Source: Segetibacter sp. 3557_3
GTDB taxonomy: Bacteria > Bacteroidota > Bacteroidia > Chitinophagales > Chitinophagaceae
Reading direction: 5' to 3'
DNA: 64,000 nt
NCBI RefSeq assembly: GCF_004354985.1
Contig: NZ_SMSK01000002.1
Coordinates: forward strand, 343,243 to 407,242
Shown: positions 18,765-26,722 of the stretch, one piece after another
Layout of the letters: every line of letters begins with the position of its first letter
How positions within the stretch are numbered: the stretch's first letter is position 1
Position numbers and translations under genes: made by a program
Notes under the pieces: generated by a model
What the model was told of the DNA's origin: nothing
Databases searched by the model: none
What the model saw: the letters and a program-made list of their open reading frames with translations, nothing else

Positions 18765-19376
18765 CTAAGCTGCAATACGTTGAACGATTGCTTTACAAGG
18801 AATGCTGGAAGTAACTTCCACATGGTGACTGACATAGCGGGGAATTTGCACGACATCGCCAGGGTTCAGTAAACGGGTTTGTTGCCCAATAAAAACATTG
18901 CAGGTGCCTTCCACTATTAAGATCGTTTCCAGTTCATTTTCATGAACCTCAGCCGGAAAAGCGTGACGAACCCAAACCATGCTGGTGTTCCGGTCTGCAG
19001 TATGTTCGATCACCCTGACATACAGATCTCCAAAATCTGCCGGGACTACAAAGTGCTCGCTATCGAGCCAGGTGGAGAAGTCTGCGATAATAGTTTGGGG
19101 TGTGATTGTTGGAACACCGGACAGCACTTCGCCTTTTTCGAGCCTGCTTATATAATTGACAGCCGCCATAACCATCGGCTTTATAATTGGATCCGGTTGA
19201 ACGGGGTTTTCTAAAGCGTAGGTGATTAAACTTTCTTCAAAGCGGGCAATTGCATCTGCAACTTCAGGGTACTGCTCCGCTAAAGCTTCGATAACCTGGT
19301 ATTCTTTATCCGGGAGGGTTCCCAGCACGTAAGCTTCTAGCTTCCCTGACTCGATATATGCTTTAATATCTTTCAT
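18765..19376 (-). CDS. Cupin-domain protein with anti-sigma-like N-terminus (ChrR type)
   Basis: This protein has about 203 residues. The N-terminal 60 residues (IKAYIESGKLEAYVLGTLPDKEYQVIEALAEQYPEV) look like the zinc-free anti-sigma region of RskA/ChrR-type proteins. The C-terminal part is a cupin: VWVRHAFPAEVHENELETILIVEGTCNVFIGQQTRLLNPGDVVQIPRYVSHHVEV has the His/Glu pattern HxnE followed by PGDxxxxPxxxxH. In ChrR the cupin domain senses singlet oxygen or peroxide products and the N-domain holds an ECF sigma factor. No sigma gene is adjacent; the only ECF gene in the window is at 47.7 kb. An upstream GTG at 19388 is an alternative start. Confidence 0.65.
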   Translation of the reverse strand: MKDIKAYIESGKLEAYVLGTLPDKEYQVIEALAEQYPEVADAIARFEESLITYALENPVQPDPIIKPMVMAAVNYISRLEKGEVLSGVPTITPQTIIADFSTWLDSEHFVVPADFGDLYVRVIEHTADRNTSMVWVRHAFPAEVHENELETILIVEGTCNVFIGQQTRLLNPGDVVQIPRYVSHHVEVTSSIPCKAIVQRIAA

Positions 19377-19729
19377 TGTATGTTTCACCTCGCTAAAACA
19401 GGGCGGGTAAATCTTTAGTAAACGTTTTGTGCCGGCAAAAGTATATTGTTTACACCTATAATTTATTGTACATACGAGAAAACCTGCTTTTCGGTTAATT
19501 ATCTGACTAAAAAGCTCAACGCAAGGGTTTTTACGCTATAAAAGTAGGATGGACGGTGAAGATCAGGTTAAATCTTTAGTAAATATACGATGCGTAAGTA
19601 ATTGAAAAAGCTAGGTTTAGATGTTTAGAACTGCTAATGATTGATTTGTCTTTTCTTTTCTTAAACATGATGAAATGCTTGCCATAGCGAAATAATCGGC
19701 GTAACTTTTTATCGTAAAAAACTACCATT
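19377..19729. other. 353-bp divergent intergenic region with a 15-bp direct repeat
   Basis: The region between the leftward cupin gene and the rightward DoxX gene is AT-rich. It holds two copies of TAAATCTTTAGTAAA (19408-19422 and 19569-19583), 161 bases apart; a 12-base portion, TCTTTAGTAAAC, recurs at 47247-47258 upstream of the patatin operon. No gene is seen here. Confidence 0.6.
19408..19583. repeat. Pair of 15-bp direct repeats TAAATCTTTAGTAAA
   Basis: Two identical copies at 19408-19422 and 19569-19583. They are candidate binding sites for a regulator of one or both divergent genes. Confidence 0.7.
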
Positions 19730-20137
19730 ATGAATCACTACCACATCGTTTCCCGGATAGCCATTTATTTGTTGGCGATTGTAATGATCATTTTCGGCAT
19801 CTATCACTTTCTCAATCCCCGAGAGCTGGTCGGTTATGTTCCGGCATTTATCCCGGGTGGTATTCTCTGGATCTACCTGGTTGGAGCTGCATTTGTGTTG
19901 GTGGCCCTGGCCCTGATCACCAACCGGATGGTTAAACTAGCGGGTTATGTGCTCGCAACGCTGCTGATTATTTTTATACTTACCATTCACTTACCGAATT
20001 ACCTTAATGCAGGCGATAAAGAAATGAAGCAAATTGCTTTGATTAGTTTGTTAAAAGATGCTGCGATTGCAGGATTTGCGCTTCATGTTGCAGCGGGCGC
20101 ATACCATCAGAAGCTACACCTGGAAAACAGCGACTAA
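19730..20137 (+). CDS. DoxX-like small membrane protein
   Basis: This 135-residue protein has four hydrophobic segments (IAIYLLAIVMIIFGIYHF, ILWIYLVGAAFVLVALALI, LAGYVLATLLIIFILTIHL and ALISLLKDAAIAGFALHVAA) and the FGIYHFLNPRELVGYVPAFIPGG loop seen in DoxX/SURF4-like proteins of Bacteroidota. These are inner-membrane proteins with poorly defined roles in redox or quinone metabolism. The start ATG at 19730 follows an AT-rich leader. No partner gene is adjacent. Confidence 0.75.
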   Translation: MNHYHIVSRIAIYLLAIVMIIFGIYHFLNPRELVGYVPAFIPGGILWIYLVGAAFVLVALALITNRMVKLAGYVLATLLIIFILTIHLPNYLNAGDKEMKQIALISLLKDAAIAGFALHVAAGAYHQKLHLENSD

Positions 20138-20287
20138 GCTATTGAACATCTCACCACAGCAGTTTATATTGTTGATTGGTGTTGTTGTTTCTGAACGCTC
20201 CGGGTCGCTCCGTTGCTGGTTAAGGACTAACCATCCGGTCCTGTGCCAAAACCCGTGCACATCGTATGGTTATTCCGGTATTTCGAT

Positions 20288-20295
20288 TACCTTTG
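20288..20295 (+). promoter_or_regulatory. -7 element TACCTTTG before rpsA
   Basis: Perfect TAnnTTTG, 34 bases before the rpsA ATG at 20329. It rules out an in-frame start at 20266, which would lie upstream of the transcript. Confidence 0.75.
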
Positions 20296-20328
20296 CTACC
20301 CCGAAAACAAAACCATTCGGGACAATTT

Positions 20329-22335
20329 ATGCCTGAAAACGAAATTATTAACCCAAACGCTGATGCACAGGAGAGCGCCACGGTAGCACAAAATGCACCG
20401 GAAGCTTCTACAGCGACACCAAATGCACCTGCAGAGCAGCCAACCGATGCTGCTGACTCCGGACCGGCTGAAATACCCACACCAGTTCAACCCTCACCAG
20501 AAGAGGAGCCTTCAACACTTTCTGATCCCCCGGTTGAAGAACCAAAAGCTGAAACGCCGCATGATGATTTCGATTGGAGCATCGATAAGCGTAACGTAAG
20601 CACTTACAACAAGGAAGAAAGAGAAAAGTACGACAGTGTTTATGATAACACTTTTGTTCAAATTAACGACAGTGAAATCATCACTGGTAATGTTGTAGGT
20701 CTGACAAAGACAGATGTTGTAATCAATATCGGTTTTAAATCGGATGGCCTTATTTCTTTAAACGAGTTCCGCGACATTCCGACGTTAAAAGTTGGAGACG
20801 ATGTTGAGGTAATGGTAGTTGAAAAAGAAGACAGGGCAGGTCACCTTCACCTTAGCCGTAAATCTGCAAGGATTTTCCGTGCGTGGGAACGTATTGTTGA
20901 GGTTCACAAAACCGGAGAAGTTATCACCGGAACAGTGACCAGCAAAACTAAAGGTGGTTTGATTGTGGATGTATTTGGAATGGAAACCTTCCTTCCAGGT
21001 AGCCAAATTGATGTTAAGCCAGTTACGGATTACGACCAGTTCGTGGGTAAAACCATGGAGTTTAAAGTTGTAAAAATCAACGAGGCTATCAAGAATGCCG
21101 TGGTATCTCACAAGGCGCTTATCGAAAGTGATATAGAGGCTCAACGTGCTGAGATCATGAGCAAACTGGAGAAAGGACAAGTACTTGAAGGAACCATCAA
21201 AAACATTACGGACTTCGGTGCGTTTATGGACCTTGGTGGACTGGATGGTTTGTTGTACATCACCGATATCAGTTGGGGACGTATCTCTCACCCTAGTGAA
21301 GTACTGAAACTCGACCAGCGTTTAAATGTTGTTGTTCTTGACTTTGATGACGACAAAAAGCGTATCAGTCTCGGTCTGAAACAACTTACTCCTCATCCAT
21401 GGGATGTTCTGCCTGAAAATATTTCAGAAGGACAGGTGGTTAAAGGAAAAGTTGTTAATATTGAAGATTATGGTGCTTTCCTTGAGATTATGCCGGGTGT
21501 AGAAGGGTTGGTTCACGTAAGTGAAATTACCTGGGCTAATACCCCGATCAATGCTAAAGAGTTCTTCAAATTAAATGATGAATACGAAGCAAAGATCGTG
21601 ACGCTTGACAAAGACAGTCGCAAAATGAGTTTGTCCATCAAACAAATGAGCGATGATCCATGGAGCACGATTGAGAACAAATTCCCTGAAGGCAGCAAGC
21701 ACAATGGACTTGTTAAGAACATTACACCATACGGTGTGTTTGTTGAGCTTGAGCCAGGTATCGGCGGAATGATCCACATCAGTGATCTTAGCTGGTTAAA
21801 GCGTTATAATCACCCTGCTGATTATACAAAAGTTGGCGAACACATTGATGTAATTATCATGGGTATCGACAAGGACAACAGGAAGCTTCAACTTGGTCAT
21901 AAACAACTTGAAGAAGATCCCTGGAATTCACTGGAAGATACCTTCTCTATCGGATCTGTGCATGAAGGCACAGTAACAAGGAAAGATGATAAAGGCGCTA
22001 CCGTTCAACTTCCTTACGGACTTGAAGGTTTTGCACCGGCCCGTCACCTCGTTAAAGAAGATGGTAAGGCTATCGGACCAGATGAGCACAACCAGTTTAC
22101 AGTTATAGAATTCGATCGCAATGAAAAGCGTATTGTTGTTAGCCATACCCGTATATGGGAGCAGGTTCAACACCAGGAGAAAGAAGTTGCGAAAAAAGAA
22201 GCAAAAGTAGAAGCTGATAAAACGCAGAAAGCTGTTAAAACAATTCAGCAGAAAGTGGAGAAAGCCACACTTGGCGACTTAAGTGCGCTGGCTTCGATAA
22301 AGGAAAAACTTCAACAACAAGAAGAGAAGAAGTAG
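20329..22335 (+). CDS. rpsA: 30S ribosomal protein S1
   Basis: This 668-residue protein carries a series of S1 RNA-binding domains with the repeated pattern GxVxxIxxFGAFxxL (for example GTIKNITDFGAFMDLGGLDGLLYITDISW, GKVVNIEDYGAFLEIMPGVEGLVHVSEITW, GLVKNITPYGVFVELEPGIGGMIHISDLSW). The first 80 or so residues are an Ala/Pro/Glu-rich, probably disordered extension, usual in Bacteroidota S1, and a Lys/Glu-rich coiled tail ends EEKK. In this phylum, where Shine-Dalgarno sequences are rare, S1 is important for start-site selection. A TACCTTTG promoter precedes it and a strong terminator follows it. Confidence 0.97.
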   Translation: MPENEIINPNADAQESATVAQNAPEASTATPNAPAEQPTDAADSGPAEIPTPVQPSPEEEPSTLSDPPVEEPKAETPHDDFDWSIDKRNVSTYNKEEREKYDSVYDNTFVQINDSEIITGNVVGLTKTDVVINIGFKSDGLISLNEFRDIPTLKVGDDVEVMVVEKEDRAGHLHLSRKSARIFRAWERIVEVHKTGEVITGTVTSKTKGGLIVDVFGMETFLPGSQIDVKPVTDYDQFVGKTMEFKVVKINEAIKNAVVSHKALIESDIEAQRAEIMSKLEKGQVLEGTIKNITDFGAFMDLGGLDGLLYITDISWGRISHPSEVLKLDQRLNVVVLDFDDDKKRISLGLKQLTPHPWDVLPENISEGQVVKGKVVNIEDYGAFLEIMPGVEGLVHVSEITWANTPINAKEFFKLNDEYEAKIVTLDKDSRKMSLSIKQMSDDPWSTIENKFPEGSKHNGLVKNITPYGVFVELEPGIGGMIHISDLSWLKRYNHPADYTKVGEHIDVIIMGIDKDNRKLQLGHKQLEEDPWNSLEDTFSIGSVHEGTVTRKDDKGATVQLPYGLEGFAPARHLVKEDGKAIGPDEHNQFTVIEFDRNEKRIVVSHTRIWEQVQHQEKEVAKKEAKVEADKTQKAVKTIQQKVEKATLGDLSALASIKEKLQQQEEKK

Positions 22336-22356
22336 TATTGTTAAGTATTAGTAATA

Positions 22357-22386
22357 ACCCGCTGAGTTCTCTCAGTGGGTTTTTTT
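22357..22386 (+). terminator. Terminator after rpsA
   Basis: ACCCGCTGAG (22357-22366) pairs with CTCAGTGGGT (22371-22380) across TTCT; seven T from the end of the stem follow. Confidence 0.88.
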
Positions 22387-22492
22387 ATTTCCTAAATTCT
22401 GCAACCAATTGTTTCTGCAGCCTGTCAAAAGAAGTGCCGATAGGTCGATTAAATAGATAGCTGCTGCAGTTACGATAACACTCCTATGAAAC

Positions 22493-22518
22493 AAAAAGGG
22501 CTCCTTCGCGGGAGCCCT
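22493..22518 (-). terminator. Terminator of the HAD phosphatase transcript
   Basis: On the minus strand AGGGCTCC (22518-22511) pairs with GGAGCCCT (22504-22497) and is followed by TTTTT. It sits 136 bases beyond the stop codon at 22654. Confidence 0.75.
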
Positions 22519-22614
22519 AACTTTATAAGTGCAATTATAGCCAGACACAAATTTGAGGCAAACCCAACACAGGAGTCTTGAAGTATACTGTCCCCAACAG
22601 ACAGGCTACCTGAT

Positions 22615-22634
22615 GCTTACCTGGCCAGGTAAGC
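22615..22634. repeat. Perfect 20-bp palindrome
   Basis: GCTTACCTGG is followed directly by CCAGGTAAGC. There is no spacer, so it is either a protein-binding dyad or a processing hairpin. It lies 20 bases beyond the stop codon of the HAD phosphatase gene and is not followed by a T-run. Confidence 0.7.
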
Positions 22635-22653
22635 CTTACCCGAGTAAAGGAAA

Positions 22654-23310
22654 TTACAACAACTTGATATGAAGATCGCCAAAGTTCTGAAGCGACGATA
22701 ACTTAAGGTCGGCAGCTGACCATCGCGGATCTTTTGAATGCGCAGGTACCGGAACAATAACACACTTCATCCGCGCTGCTTTCACTGCAATCATACCATT
22801 AAATGAGTCTTCGAAACAAAGACAACCCAGGGGACTTACATCCAGTTGCCGGGCGCAATTAAGGTAAACCTGTGGATGGGGCTTACCATACTCAAGGAAC
22901 TCGGCTGTTGCAATTGCCTGGATATACGGTCGTATTTGCAGAATGTCCAAGACAACATCAACAAGGGCCTGGGGCGAAGAAGTAGCTAGTCCGATTTTGA
23001 ATTCACGCCGGTGAAAAAAGTCAATGATATGCCCGACCCCCGGCATAGCCTTACCCTTAGTTCTGACCTTTTCTATTACGTTTCTTATGATCTCAGTTGC
23101 AACTTCATCCAACTGGGTTTGCGTAAATTGGTAATCCTTCATCCACCAGGCAACGAATTCACTTGTTCGCAAGCCTGTACTGGAAGCATACTCTTCTGGT
23201 GTGAGCCTCTTACCGTACCGGGCAAAAACTTCGTCAGCGGCTTCATTCCACAAAGGTTCGCTGTCGATAAGCAAACCATCCATATCAAAAATTACGGTAT
23301 TGAGTTCCAT
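22654..23310 (-). CDS. HAD phosphatase, hexitol/sugar-phosphatase type (HxpB/YniC-like)
   Basis: This 218-residue protein has the HAD motif I FDMDGLLIDSEP with nucleophile Asp9 and acid Asp11, a helical cap, motif II LATSS, motif III Lys in GKPHPQVYL and motif IV CFEDSFNGMIAVKAA. The cap and the GLLIDSEPLWNEA opening resemble the hexitol phosphatase/2-deoxyglucose-6-phosphatase branch, which acts on small sugar phosphates. The ATG at 23310 is preferred: TATCTTTG at 23327-23334 lies 17 bases before it, so a longer frame from 23343 would start upstream of the transcript. Confidence 0.88.
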   Translation of the reverse strand: MELNTVIFDMDGLLIDSEPLWNEAADEVFARYGKRLTPEEYASSTGLRTSEFVAWWMKDYQFTQTQLDEVATEIIRNVIEKVRTKGKAMPGVGHIIDFFHRREFKIGLATSSPQALVDVVLDILQIRPYIQAIATAEFLEYGKPHPQVYLNCARQLDVSPLGCLCFEDSFNGMIAVKAARMKCVIVPVPAHSKDPRWSAADLKLSSLQNFGDLHIKLL

Positions 23311-23326
23311 ACATCTGGTTGAGGTG

Positions 23327-23334
23327 CAAAGATA
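23327..23334 (-). promoter_or_regulatory. -7 element TATCTTTG
   Basis: Perfect TAnnTTTG on the minus strand, 17 bases before the HAD phosphatase ATG. Confidence 0.7.
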
Positions 23335-23459
23335 GCTGTACACCTATGCAATGCACGTCCGGATGAAGCGATTATCAACTTTAACAACCCGCTCGAAAAA
23401 AGAAAGTAACGGCATAATAATTAATGCTGGTAAGCGTTTGAAAGTCTCTAGCAAACGAT

Positions 23460-23609
23460 ATGGTTATGGAATATTACGAATACAATTACAAGCCAAATCC
23501 GCTAATGGGTATATGGGTTATCCTGGTGGGTCTTGTTACATTAACCGGAGTAATGATTGCTGATGGCGCAAAAGCAATCAGCACTTCTTTGGATCGGCTT
23601 TCCCGGTAA
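23460..23609 (+). CDS. Candidate 49-residue single-span membrane protein
   Basis: The frame starts ATG at 23460 and ends TAA at 23607-23609. It begins MVMEYYEYNYKPNPLMG, then has one hydrophobic segment (IWVILVGLVTLTGVMIA), and ends with a polar tail (ADGAKAISTSLDRLSR). The Tyr-rich, proline-containing head followed by a clean single span argues for a real microprotein. No -7 element is clearly placed and no homologue can be checked here. It lies between two leftward genes and is transcribed the other way. Confidence 0.45.
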   Translation: MVMEYYEYNYKPNPLMGIWVILVGLVTLTGVMIADGAKAISTSLDRLSR

Positions 23610-23672
23610 CGAGGCGTTTGTACCCCGGGCGAACTTCGCCCTGGTCTGCTTGCGGGTAAAACAACTTTAGTC

Positions 23673-24356
23673 TTAAACTTTAATTACTTTTCCGAATTCT
23701 CCCCTTGCAGGATTCGAAGGCAGGATTGCGAACACGTCATCTGACGTTGTCCTGTCGATCATAGCGCAGCCGGTAAACTTCCCGAACGCCGGTAGTATTG
23801 CAAACCGTTTGTTGAAATAGAAGCAGGGAAATTTCAGGGATTGTCGTCCTCCTCCATTCAGTTCGATACAAGGGTGTATATGCCCGCTAAAAAAATATTC
23901 GGTGTTTGCTGATGGCTCGCAGGCATCTTTAATATCGTGAACAAAACAGAAGCGGTCAATGGAAAGATGGCCGGTTGTTACGGTTATAGCAGCCTGCTCA
24001 TACCACTCCTTTTTTAATATGTCGTGATTGCCCTTTACCAGTTGCAGGTGAATCTCGCTTATGTCCCGTCTCCATTTTAGAAAATAATCCACCTCCTTAT
24101 TGGCAACACTGTGCGACAGGTCGCCCACGATGATCAATTGTTTTGGCTGAAAGTATTGTACCTGGCTGAAGAGTCGCTGGAGATCTTCTTTGTAAACAGA
24201 CTGTGGGACAGCAATACCGGATTTTCTAAAGTGACCTGTTTTTCCAAAGTGCAAATCGGAGACGATTAACGCTTGCTGGTCCTGCCAGTAAATGCACCGC
24301 TCAGCTGATAGCCATAATGTTTGTTGATGTAATAAATACTTCTCCGGTGCCTGCAC
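23673..24356 (-). CDS. pdeM: Ligase-associated metallophosphoesterase PdeM
   Basis: This calcineurin-like phosphoesterase has its metal motifs in order: VSDLHFGKTGHFRKSGIAVP, VGDLSHS, KGNHD, and SGHIHP. The LHFGKTGHFRKSG block is specific to PdeM, which is usually encoded with a DNA ligase/helicase set linked to DNA damage response; none of those partners is in this window. The start is read as GTG at 24356 (VQAPEKYLLHQQ, 227 residues): TATCTTTG at 24374-24381 lies 18 bases upstream, whereas the ATG at 24440 lies upstream of that promoter and adds 28 residues without family character. Confidence 0.85.
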   Translation of the reverse strand: MQAPEKYLLHQQTLWLSAERCIYWQDQQALIVSDLHFGKTGHFRKSGIAVPQSVYKEDLQRLFSQVQYFQPKQLIIVGDLSHSVANKEVDYFLKWRRDISEIHLQLVKGNHDILKKEWYEQAAITVTTGHLSIDRFCFVHDIKDACEPSANTEYFFSGHIHPCIELNGGGRQSLKFPCFYFNKRFAILPAFGKFTGCAMIDRTTSDDVFAILPSNPARGEFGKVIKV

Positions 24357-24373
24357 GCTAAAATTTGAGGCGG

Positions 24374-24381
24374 CAAAGATA
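24374..24381 (-). promoter_or_regulatory. -7 element TATCTTTG that decides the pdeM start
   Basis: Perfect TAnnTTTG on the minus strand, 18 bases before a GTG codon in the pdeM frame and downstream of the more distal ATG. Confidence 0.65.
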
Positions 24382-24448
24382 AGTGCATCAAAAAGAAAAA
24401 CGGAAGGTTCAGGCCTTCCGTTTGTCTTGTAGTGCAGCACGTGAGATT

Positions 24449-24820
24449 TTAGTCCTCGTCGTGGCTGAAAGAAGCTGTTTCAGGATCTGGTAAACTACCA
24501 CCTTCATCACCGTCTAAAATTCGGCTGGCGGGACCCTGGTTATCGCTTCGGAGGCTATCTTCAGCACTGGCAGCAGATAAACGATCCGAGTGATGGTGAA
24601 CTTTCTCCTGAATCGCTTCCTCGCTGTTTGGATCTTCCTCGCGGTCGAGAACGCGCTCGGAGCGATCCTCCGTGTTTCCGGAAGATGATGAGCTTCCTAC
24701 ATTGGTTGTAGAGTTCTGTTCATTGCGGTCGGTAGTTATTCTCCGGCTGTAATCATTACCAAGATTACCTCCACCTTGTTCAAGACCTGAGCTACCTATA
24801 TCTGATGTGTCGCGTGGCAT
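24449..24820 (-). CDS. Disordered acidic hypothetical protein
   Basis: This 123-residue protein is hydrophilic throughout and rich in Ser, Asp, Glu, Gly and Asn, with a Ser run and no hydrophobic core. I recognise no domain. It starts MPRDTSDIGSSGLEQGGG and ends SFSHDED. It resembles in composition, though not clearly in sequence, the small proteins at 26316-26579 and 52037-52219. Such proteins in Bacteroidota may be stress-related, but nothing in the sequence shows that. Codon structure and the absence of stops over 123 residues support coding. Confidence 0.6.
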   Translation of the reverse strand: MPRDTSDIGSSGLEQGGGNLGNDYSRRITTDRNEQNSTTNVGSSSSSGNTEDRSERVLDREEDPNSEEAIQEKVHHHSDRLSAASAEDSLRSDNQGPASRILDGDEGGSLPDPETASFSHDED

Positions 24821-24935
24821 AAATAAAAGTTTAATGAAGTAAAAAGATATAGTATTAAAATGTAAAAACTATGCCATGTGTAGCCCTGAGTAGTAAGACG
24901 TTTCATACCGTAAATTGCAGCCTAAAGAGTTTGAT

Positions 24936-26315
24936 ATGATGCAATGGGAGCGTATTTTTTCTGCCGACCGGATCGGGCATACTAAGGTGGAATCTGGCCC
25001 GCGATCTGGTTTTCAGAAAGACTACGACCGGCTCATTTTTTCCTCGGCCTTTCGGCGATTACAGAACAAAACACAGGTTTTCCCCTTGCCCGGCAGCACC
25101 TTTGTTCACAACCGGCTGACCCATTCTTTAGAGGTGGCAAGTGTGGGCAGATCACTGGGGAATATTGTGGGGCAAATGATCAGTTGCGAGATGCCGAAGG
25201 AAACAGACAGCTACGAATTTTATAAATACGAGTTGGCCAATGTTATTGCCGCGGGCTGCCTGGCACATGATATTGGCAACCCTGCATTTGGCCACTCGGG
25301 CGAAAAAGCCATTTCAGCTTATTTTACGACCAATGCCGGCTTGCATATAGAAGGCACTCCATTAAGATCATTTTTCGATGAAAGGCAATGGGCTGACCTT
25401 TCGAACTTTGAAGGAAATGCAAATTCGCTTCGCATACTTACGCATCGCTTCAAAGGAAGATTTCAGTATGGGTTGGGGTTAACCTACACCACCCTTGGAT
25501 CAATTATCAAATACCCTTGTGAGGCGACCGCAATGGATAGCCATTTTAAGCATCGTAAAAAATACGGCTTTTTTCAATCGGAGAAAGAAGCTATGCATGA
25601 AATCGCCACAAGATTGGGGATCCCCCTTCAACTAGAGTATCCGGTGGTTTACAGCCGACATCCGTTCGTGTATCTCGTGGAAGCGGCGGATGATATTTGT
25701 TACCGTGTGATCGACATGGAGGATGCACACCGTTTAGGAATATTGCCTCACCACATTGTAAAAGAGTCGTTTCTTGACCTCATTGAAAAACTTAAACGGT
25801 CAGGTGACAATGCAGCAAGAATCAAGTTGACCTGCGACAAAATTGATGACGGGAACGAAAGAATAAGCTACCTGCGCGCACGGGTAATCAATTCACTAAC
25901 AGCTTACGCGGCCGAAGTTTTCTGGAATAATCGCCGGCAGGTGCTTGCTGGCGGGTTCAACGATACTTTATTGGATGTTATCGAAACGGAATGCGATGCA
26001 TTTTCAGCAGTGATGGCGCTGTCGAATGAAAAAATCTACAACCATGATACCGTTTTGGAAATCGAGATAGCGGGGTATAACGTTATGGCGGAACTCCTTC
26101 AACTCTTTGTACCTGCATTGTTAAAAGAGGCCCCGGACCATAAGGATAAGAAAATACTGAAATTGTTTCCAATGCAGTATCGCGAATTTGAGCAAACGAA
26201 GATACCGTATGAACGGGCTATGAATGCTTTTGATGTTATCTCGGGTATGACTGACTTGTTCGCGACAGAACTATACCGAAAGCTAAAAGGTATCGATATT
26301 CCTCAACACCGTTAG
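24936..26315 (+). CDS. dgt: dGTPase (dNTP triphosphohydrolase)
   Basis: This 459-residue HD-domain protein hydrolyses dGTP to deoxyguanosine and triphosphate. Motifs seen are SSAFRRLQNKTQVFPLPGSTFVHNRLTHSLEVASVGRSLG, with the first His, and GCLAHDIGNPAFGHSGE, with the HD pair, then NFEGNANSLRILTHRF and LVEAADDICYRVIDMED. The ATG pair at 24936 (MMQWERIFSADRIG) is the start; an upstream TTG adds seven residues only. Its stop is immediately adjacent to the stop of the convergent gene at 26316. Homologues can limit phage replication by draining dNTPs, but here it looks like the housekeeping enzyme. Confidence 0.93.
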   Translation: MMQWERIFSADRIGHTKVESGPRSGFQKDYDRLIFSSAFRRLQNKTQVFPLPGSTFVHNRLTHSLEVASVGRSLGNIVGQMISCEMPKETDSYEFYKYELANVIAAGCLAHDIGNPAFGHSGEKAISAYFTTNAGLHIEGTPLRSFFDERQWADLSNFEGNANSLRILTHRFKGRFQYGLGLTYTTLGSIIKYPCEATAMDSHFKHRKKYGFFQSEKEAMHEIATRLGIPLQLEYPVVYSRHPFVYLVEAADDICYRVIDMEDAHRLGILPHHIVKESFLDLIEKLKRSGDNAARIKLTCDKIDDGNERISYLRARVINSLTAYAAEVFWNNRRQVLAGGFNDTLLDVIETECDAFSAVMALSNEKIYNHDTVLEIEIAGYNVMAELLQLFVPALLKEAPDHKDKKILKLFPMQYREFEQTKIPYERAMNAFDVISGMTDLFATELYRKLKGIDIPQHR

Positions 26316-26579
26316 TTAAGACGAAGCTGCATCTTTCTCCATGGACTCATCTTCTGCAAGGCTTGTTCTCTTGGTTTCATCAGGCGGAGCAGGCGAGTCT
26401 TTCTTGATCTCCTCGGGAATATTTTTCTCCTGATTTTTGTCCTGCTCAATGGTTTTCAAGCTCCCCTCAGCGGCTGTACTTCTGTTGTCACCCTCCATAT
26501 TCAGGTATTCATCGCCGGGAATTTGCATATCCTTGTCGAGGTCTTCGCGTAAAGGCTGATGTTCATTGTCGTTTGGCAT
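26316..26579 (-). CDS. Small hydrophilic hypothetical protein
   Basis: This 87-residue protein is charged and Pro/Asp/Glu/Lys-rich with no hydrophobic stretch. It opens MPNDNEHQPLREDLDKDMQ and ends MEKDAASS. No domain is recognised; it is probably disordered. It is tail-to-tail with dgt with no bases between the two stop codons. It shares composition and short N-terminal style with the proteins at 24449-24820 and 52037-52219. Confidence 0.55.
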   Translation of the reverse strand: MPNDNEHQPLREDLDKDMQIPGDEYLNMEGDNRSTAAEGSLKTIEQDKNQEKNIPEEIKKDSPAPPDETKRTSLAEDESMEKDAASS

Positions 26580-26600
26580 AACAGTTTACAAGGCATTGAT

Positions 26601-26630
26601 AAAAAATTATGCCCCGTGGTCGCGGGGCAT
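26601..26630 (-). terminator. Terminator of the FG-GAP gene
   Basis: On the minus strand ATGCCCCG (26630-26623) pairs with CGGGGCAT (26616-26609), followed by AATTTTTT. It lies 93 bases beyond the stop at 26723. Confidence 0.8.
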
Positions 26631-26722
26631 AAACATAATACTCGTAAATAAGTCAGGATATTGTAAAAGTTGCGCTGCAGGTATAGTCGCAACTTGTTTG
26701 TAAAATCATTAAGATGAATTAG

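Noticed and set aside
24936-26315. Phage-defence dGTPase
   Set aside because: The sequence fits the ordinary housekeeping family and the neighbours give no defence context.
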